Source: Odiellus spinosus | Taxonomy: Eukaryota; Arthropoda; Arachnida; Opiliones; Phalangiidae | Assembly: GCA_963920705.1 (NCBI GenBank) | Contig: OY987229.1 | Coordinates: 22,325,728 to 22,389,727, forward strand | Reading direction: 5' to 3' | Length of the DNA: 64,000 nt | In this document: piece after piece, positions 59,304 to 64,000 of the stretch | How the letters are laid out: each line of letters starts with the position of its first letter | Position numbering within the stretch: the stretch's first letter is position 1 | Notes under the pieces: model-generated | The model's input: the letters and a program-made list of their open reading frames with translations, nothing else | Databases searched by the model: none | Told to the model about the DNA's origin: nothing | Made by a program: the position numbers and the translations under genes

Positions 59304-60579
59304 TATTCATAAATACATAGATGATGTGGCTAATGATATCCCCTTAAGGTAATGAGATGGTCGTTTAATAAAAATATAACGTCACATCCTTGAAGGCTTT
59401 TTTCTAAAACCTCCCTCTTTCCTCGTCCCGAGGCAGCTTTAAGCTTTAGACATCAAATAATATTTCAAGAACCATTTTGCGTAAAAGATAATCCCGAAGA
59501 GTAGAATACTTAGGCAATGCCCGAAGCCATAAAAATAATATCAAGTTGAATCCACGCCTTCTTCATCAGAGCTATAGCGCCTTTACTTTTAACCTCTTCG
59601 TTATCGTTTTCGTATTATTTACCGAACAGAACAGCTTTTTTTTCGCTAGATAAATTGCCATAGACAGCTAGGATAAAAATAATAGTCCGTAAAGTTCGCT
59701 TATTCATTCATAGATGGCGCCACTGCGGCCAAAATTTCATAAAAATATCCTTTTTTTCTCGGAGTCTAAAATGTTTTCTAATTTTCTGTCGTATTGCGTC
59801 GCGTCGATTATTTTAAATGGAAACTTTCAGCTAAAAATGCAATAGCTTTTGAATTTACGCCTTAAAACGTAACATTAAAAACATATGCCGGTATTTGTTG
59901 CTTAAGACCTTGGTCACCAAACGCCGGCCTAATTAATTTAAAACGTGTCTAAAAATTGTGAAAAAATTCTCAAATACGCTTTTGGTCACGGTGATTAAAT
60001 TTTTAGCTCAAAGTTTTCATTTAAGTTAAAATATATAGTTGTATATTATTTTCAAAAGCACATGTTCTTGAAATGTAGTTGTAAATGGAGATATTAATGG
60101 ACTAGAAGAATTTTAAGTGCTAAGCCTAATTTTATTTGATATTCAAAATTTAATTATATTTATCATCAAATCTTGTTGATTAATACCTTAACGTTAAAGT
60201 GAGTCTGTCTCCATTTTTATCCAATGCCTAATTATATTTTTAATTTTATCATAATCAAAATTTAATTTCACTATCAAAGATATTATTTATTACATTTTAT
60301 AAAACTTAAAATAATCTTAGAATTCGATGGTTTTCTTAATTGATATTAAATTTAAATTAATTAATTTTATTTTAAAGGGATACTGTTATCTGAAATAATA
60401 GTAAATATAAATAAATAAATAATAAAAATATGCCATAATAGATTTATTTTTCATAATTTTTGAAGTAGTTTTATCAGAAAAGATTATTTTATAATTTATA
60501 AAGTTTTATATCCTAAACGTATGTTTAAATTTCGCGACTATATTCATCCAATCAGCGGTCGCTTTAAAAGACAGTGCTT
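59304..60579. other. No gene recognised
   Basis: AT-rich with short GC-richer islands. No exon, repeat or foldback that I can support. Confidence 0.4.
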
Positions 60580-60905
60580 ACTTATTGTCACGTGCTACGA
60601 CTTTTGATTCGCGCGCTTTTTCAATTTCAATTTCTAACATTTCAAAATTAGGCTTAGTAATAAATTGTCACGTGCCACGACTTTTGATTTCGCGCGCTTT
60701 TTCAATTTCAATTTCTACAGTTACAAAATTAGGCTTAGTAATAAATTGTCACGTGCCACGACTTTTGATTTCGCGCGCTTTTTCAATTTCAATTTCTAAC
60801 ATTTCAAAATTAGGCTTAGTAATAAATTATCACGTGCCACGACTTTTGATTTCGCGCGCTTTTTCAATTTCAATTTCTAACATTTCAAAATTAGGCTTAG
60901 CACAA
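60580..60905. repeat. 81-bp tandem repeat, 4 units, each with a CACGTG box
   Basis: TTGTCACGTGCCACGACTTT, then TGATTTCGCGCGCTTTTTC, then ...AATTAGGCTTAGTAATAAA; CACGTG recurs every 80-81 bp (first at 60589). The length keeps a plus frame open (60585-60956), which is not a gene. It lies ~1.9 kb upstream of the Uncx-like start. Confidence 0.9.
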
Positions 60906-61004
60906 ATATGGTTATTTCTGCAATTTATAAGGTTTTCGTCCGTTTTATTTTACTAAATTTACACGCTCTCCTTTCCTGAATAAGTTCTTGATAATACTAT
61001 AACC
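60906..61004. other. Spacer
   Basis: Nothing recognised. Confidence 0.4.
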
Positions 61005-61169
61005 AGTAAACAAATATTAAACTAGAAAACCCGGAAAATCCATGATCTCCATGAATCTATAGCTAAGCCTATTTTCAGGGTAAGTTTAAATTTATATCTA
61101 TTGATGGATTAGGCCTATTTAAACCATAAGGAATCGACAAAAAATCACGTGGTAGGTTTAATTCTCCCT
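61005..61169 (+). mobile_element. Family B element, fragment B8
   Basis: AACAAATATTAAACTAGAAA, AGCTAAGCCTATTTTCAGGG, GGATTAGGCCTATTTAAACC and GTTTAATTCTCCCTTTA. The central hairpin and left end are missing. Confidence 0.65.
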
Positions 61170-61669
61170 TTATGATCGAATTATGCTAATAAAAACCTTC
61201 TTTTCAATTATTAATTTCAATTAAAATGTAAATTTCAATCGACTACAAATAAGTAATCCGTTTTTATTCAATCTAAATATTGTATAATTCAAATTAAATC
61301 AATTATATATGTTTAATCAATGAAAATAATTACATACCGAACCAAAATCGATTTAATACCCAACATGGAAATAAAAATTCCAGCCCAATGAATATTTTAT
61401 AGGCTTAGATCAAGAGGGAATACGAAATTAAAAGAATATAAATAATAGATAAGAGACAATTTCCTAAAATGACCTATTCGAATGATGAAATATTATACAA
61501 TTTATAGAACAGAGAACCACGAATATTTGGGGCCTAAATTCTAAAAAAAAGGGACGCTGGCGTAGGGGGAAAAAGAAAAAAAAACAGATTTTTAAACGCG
61601 CGTTATATTCGCGTGAAAACACGAAAAAGAGATTTTAAATAAATACGCCTTTTATTCGATTACGGGTAG
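61170..61669. other. No gene recognised
   Basis: AT-rich sequence just upstream of the CpG-rich promoter region. Confidence 0.4.
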
Positions 61670-62493
61670 AATTTGGCCTCCTATTTTGATCGTCGTTGAG
61701 GGCGGCTAGAGCTTCCCTCTCTCTCCTTTGCAAGCCTCATTGGACGATTCTAATCAAAACGCGGGCGGAGCTACGCGACGTTAGGCTTCCCGACACCCGC
61801 TCGCTAAAATCCTTCCTCCCCCCCTACTTCCTCCCATAACCGAATGCTTACCGTTTCCCGCCCTTTTCGTTACGGCTTCGCGAGAAACTTTCCCAAGCGC
61901 GCCGGCGAAAAAACCCGCCCGAGTAATAAGACGCTACAGTGCGCGTGGACTGCGCGCTAGGTGCGTGCTTTTAGTTTCGTCTCTCTCTCGCTTTCGTTTT
62001 CTACCCGTGAGCCCTAAAAATAAAAAAATAATAATCGCGCCCCCAGAATTTTCGCTGAAACTGATATCGTACGCGGTGAAAGTTTGCCCCGGTTGTAGAA
62101 TAACCCTTTGACGCGAACGCGACTCTCTAACCGTCGGGCGCGTTCCGGAAAAAGCCGACCGTAATTTTGGCGGGAATTTTTTTGATTCGTCACGAAGGTG
62201 TTCGTTTATGAATAATATGCCTACAAAATCGGAAATTGGCGCGCGACGTAACGTCGTTTCGTAGTAAGAATACGTTTTTTAGGCTTAGCGCGAAATCTAT
62301 CTAAGAGTCGTTTAGACTCGTAAATTTATAATTAAAAGTTGGTCCTCGCGAGAGAGGGGGACTCGTTACGGTGGCTAACCGGCAAGGACCTTCGCACCAA
62401 CCCCCTTCCTCTCTTCCGAGCTCTTCGGGCGGCCAGGAATTGTTCGAATCTCCCGGATCGCTCAAGAGTTTTCTTCGACACAACGGCCGAAAT
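61670..62493 (+). promoter_or_regulatory. CpG-rich probable promoter and 5' leader of the Uncx-like gene
   Basis: Composition changes from AT-rich to GC- and CpG-rich at about 61.67 kb and stays so through the coding exon. The stretch has many CG words, a pyrimidine-rich tract (TCTCTCTCTCGCTTTCG near 61980) of the kind found at initiators, and no MITE or tandem array. I see no convincing TATA box next to the tract. The exact transcription start cannot be set from sequence alone. Confidence 0.5.
62208..62264 (+). other. Possible upstream ORF in the Uncx-like leader (18 codons)
   Basis: An ATG at 62208 opens an 18-residue frame (MNNMPTKSEIGARRNVVS) ending at TAG 62262-62264, 229 bases before the main start. 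If transcription starts upstream of 62208 this is a classical uORF that could lower translation of the homeobox protein. It exists in the sequence; use in vivo is inference. Confidence 0.35.
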
Positions 62494-62893
62494 ATGATGA
62501 TGGATACTCGTTTGTTGGAGACTTCGTTCGCCTCGTCGCATAACCACGTATTGGCCCGACTCGGAAGACCAATTCCGGGACCCTTCGCTCATTTTACGGC
62601 ACCCATCGCTCCGTACAGCGTTCCATTACCGCACCCTTACGATTATCGGCAGACTCATCATCACGGGGCGCCGGCCGGCGGTATCCCGTACACTATCGAC
62701 GGTATTCTCGGGACGGCGTCGCCTCATTCCGCGGCTGCTAGTATCGCGGCTTCGGTAGCCGCCACCGTTACCACGTGTGCCGGAGGATCTATTGGATCGC
62801 ACGGACACGGTGTCGGCTCCATTCATCATCACCTAAGGGCGGAAGGACTCTTGTCGGCGGCGGCGGCAGCGGTCAGAGCGCAGAACAAAAAAG
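62494..62893 (+). CDS. Uncx: Uncx/unc-4-type paired-class homeobox protein, first coding exon (partial)
   Basis: Uncx/unc-4 proteins are nuclear homeodomain transcription factors; known roles include neuron identity and, in vertebrates, somite patterning. The exon encodes 133 residues plus one base. It begins MMMDTRLLE, close to the MMDSRLLE start of vertebrate Uncx as I recall it. At residues ~65-73 is PYTIDGILG, the counterpart of the PFSIDGLLG eh1-like motif that recruits Groucho-type co-repressors. It is followed, as in Uncx, by an alanine-rich stretch; His/Gly-rich and Ala-rich segments follow (~80-126). The start is the first in-frame ATG after the stop at 62329; three ATGs are consecutive and any could be used. 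The exon ends at AAAAAG|GTAAGA (donor GT at 62894-62895), phase 1. No homeodomain is in the window, so it must lie downstream. The MMDTRLLE plus TIDGILG combination is the whole basis for the name; another paired-class gene is possible but less likely. Confidence 0.8.
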
Positions 62894-64000
62894 GTAAGAA
62901 ATCGTTTCTTTTTTCTTTCTCGAAGACCCCCCGCGGGTCGACCTTTCGATCCCCCTAAGTCCCTTGACATTGCGCGGATCATTGTACGTTAGGTTAAGGG
63001 TCATTACACCCACCCAAAAGACCGATAAATATCCCTTACCGTATGTTGATTTTGGTTTAAAATCCCCTTTTGTCGAGATTCAAACCGTTTGTTGCTAATA
63101 ATTCTAGCATTTAATTAGGATGACTCGTAACTTTTTTAACCGCGGGTTAAATGTTTTAAAATATAAATAGGGACATAATAAATAGAGGTAAATTATCGTT
63201 ATTCTAGTAATGATGATTTAATTTTTTATTATATTTACATCATCTCGAAATGAGATATTTTCATTGGTCAAGTTGCCGTACAATTTTTGCAAATTAAAAT
63301 ATTAATTAAAACGCCAATATTACATATATACACGTTATATTATTTCATATTAAATATTAACCTTTTACATCTTATTTTCGACGGGGCAAACATTAGCTTT
63401 AAATCATGAAACTCCATAATTAAAAATGATTTTTTTAATTGGTCGAGATAATTAAGATTGAACTTTATATTAAACTAATAAAATATTAATTGACTAGATG
63501 TAAAGTTTAAAACCATTTAAAGTTATAATGCAACCTAATTAATACCGATTCTTTATCGTTTAAATAGGCCTAATCCACCAGTAATAAATTTAAAGCCGAA
63601 AATTAGGCTTAGCGAAATTCACGGATATCCCGAATTTCTTCGAATTTAGGGGGTCAGGGACCAATCAAATATTATTATTAGGTCTCATTGAGATCTCGCC
63701 TTAACGATAAACATTTGCTGATTGGTTTCTGACCCTTAAATGGAAAGAACTTCGGGATTTCGATGAATTTCGCTAAGCCTAATTTGATGGCAAGTTTTAA
63801 ATTTATTTCTATAGTTTAATATTTATTTGTAATTTTGTTTACTGTTGTATTAGGCCTATTTAAAGGCTAAAAATCACTCTTTAGGTTGCATAATCTATTT
63901 AAAAATCCGCTGTTTTAATGTTTTATGATATATTTTTAAAATCAAATTAAACGCGTTACCTTATTAAACGTAAACAGTTACGTACACGTATTACTCGCGT
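62894..64000 (+). other. First intron of the Uncx-like gene (5' part, runs off the window)
   Basis: It starts at the donor GTAAGA. Sequence becomes AT-rich at once and carries no other exon I can support. A B-family MITE occupies 63517-63905. An acceptor and the homeobox exon are expected beyond 64000. Confidence 0.65.
63517..63905 (+). mobile_element. Family B element B9, inside the Uncx-like intron
   Basis: AATGCAACCTAATTAATACC, AATAGGCCTAATCCACC, AATTAGGCTTAGCGAAATTC and inverse GAATTTCGCTAAGCCTAATT around a hairpin GGGTCAGGGACCAATCA / TGATTGGTTTCTGACCC. Ends are degraded, so it is older than B1, B3 and B4. Confidence 0.75.

Noticed and set aside
60585-60956. 123-codon frame with SRAFSISISN repeats
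   Set aside because: 81-bp tandem repeat with no stop in one frame; the start and end have no gene context.
62371-62493. Upstream extension of the Uncx-like frame from a GTG
   Set aside because: No in-frame ATG there; Uncx proteins start at the MMD...RLLE sequence, which matches the ATGs at 62494-62502.
62332-62832. Minus-strand frames under the Uncx-like exon
   Set aside because: GC-rich shadow frames of the real exon.
1-64000. LTR retroelement, LINE, Polinton or virus-derived copy
   Set aside because: No long direct terminal repeats, no reverse transcriptase, integrase or capsid-like sequence recognised; all mobile DNA seen is short, inverted-end and non-coding.

Overview
This is a gene-poor, AT-rich stretch of animal nuclear DNA. 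One recognisable gene lies at its far right end: the first coding exon (62494-62893, + strand) of an Uncx/unc-4-type paired-class homeobox gene, with an eh1-like motif and a clean splice donor. Short runs of the arthropod-type telomere unit TTAGG (1247-1275; reverse complement near 54012-54034) suggest an arthropod or related invertebrate. I cannot name the species. I saw no bacterial gene organisation, tRNA, rRNA, CRISPR array, LTR element or virus-derived gene.

The other ~61 kb is mostly repeats. (1) Short non-autonomous DNA transposons (MITEs). Three families (here A, F, G) have different inverted ends beginning CA but all make 7-bp target duplications. A TTAA-target family (B, and its relative D) has about a dozen copies. 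Further families (H, I, J, K, M, E) and single foldback elements fill other gaps. Many are nested (A in B, I in B, B in K). (2) At least fifteen tandem arrays: 129-bp higher-order AT array (5.2-6.75 kb), 57-bp (9.56-10.55 kb), 26-bp (11.3-12.8 kb), 20-bp (16.9-17.35 kb), 21-bp (24.2-25.2 kb), 20-bp (25.95-28.5 kb), nine ~533-bp palindromic units (29.1-33.8 kb), ~142-bp (38.8-39.25 kb), 24/50-bp (44.0-44.35 kb), 21-bp (45.4-46.2 kb), 32-bp (46.95-47.9 kb), 24-bp (53.2-53.8 kb), 19-bp (55.0-55.1 kb), 26-bp (58.65-59.25 kb) and 81-bp (60.58-60.9 kb). Nearly all long open frames in the window come from these repeats and are not genes.

The most interesting structures are: two satellite arrays that sit inside transposon-like terminal inverted repeats (25.69-28.55 kb and 58.6-59.3 kb); the tandem palindrome array at 29.1-33.8 kb, which could form long hairpin RNA; three tandem hairpins with a shared GACG loop and differing stems at 56.4-56.63 kb, behind a TATA-like box; the common 7-bp target duplication of families A, F and G; and co-varying changes in the two inverted ends of family F.

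From about 61.67 kb the sequence becomes GC- and CpG-rich. This is the probable promoter and 5' leader of the Uncx gene. The first intron runs from 62894 past the end of the window and contains another B-type element, so the homeodomain exons must lie to the right.
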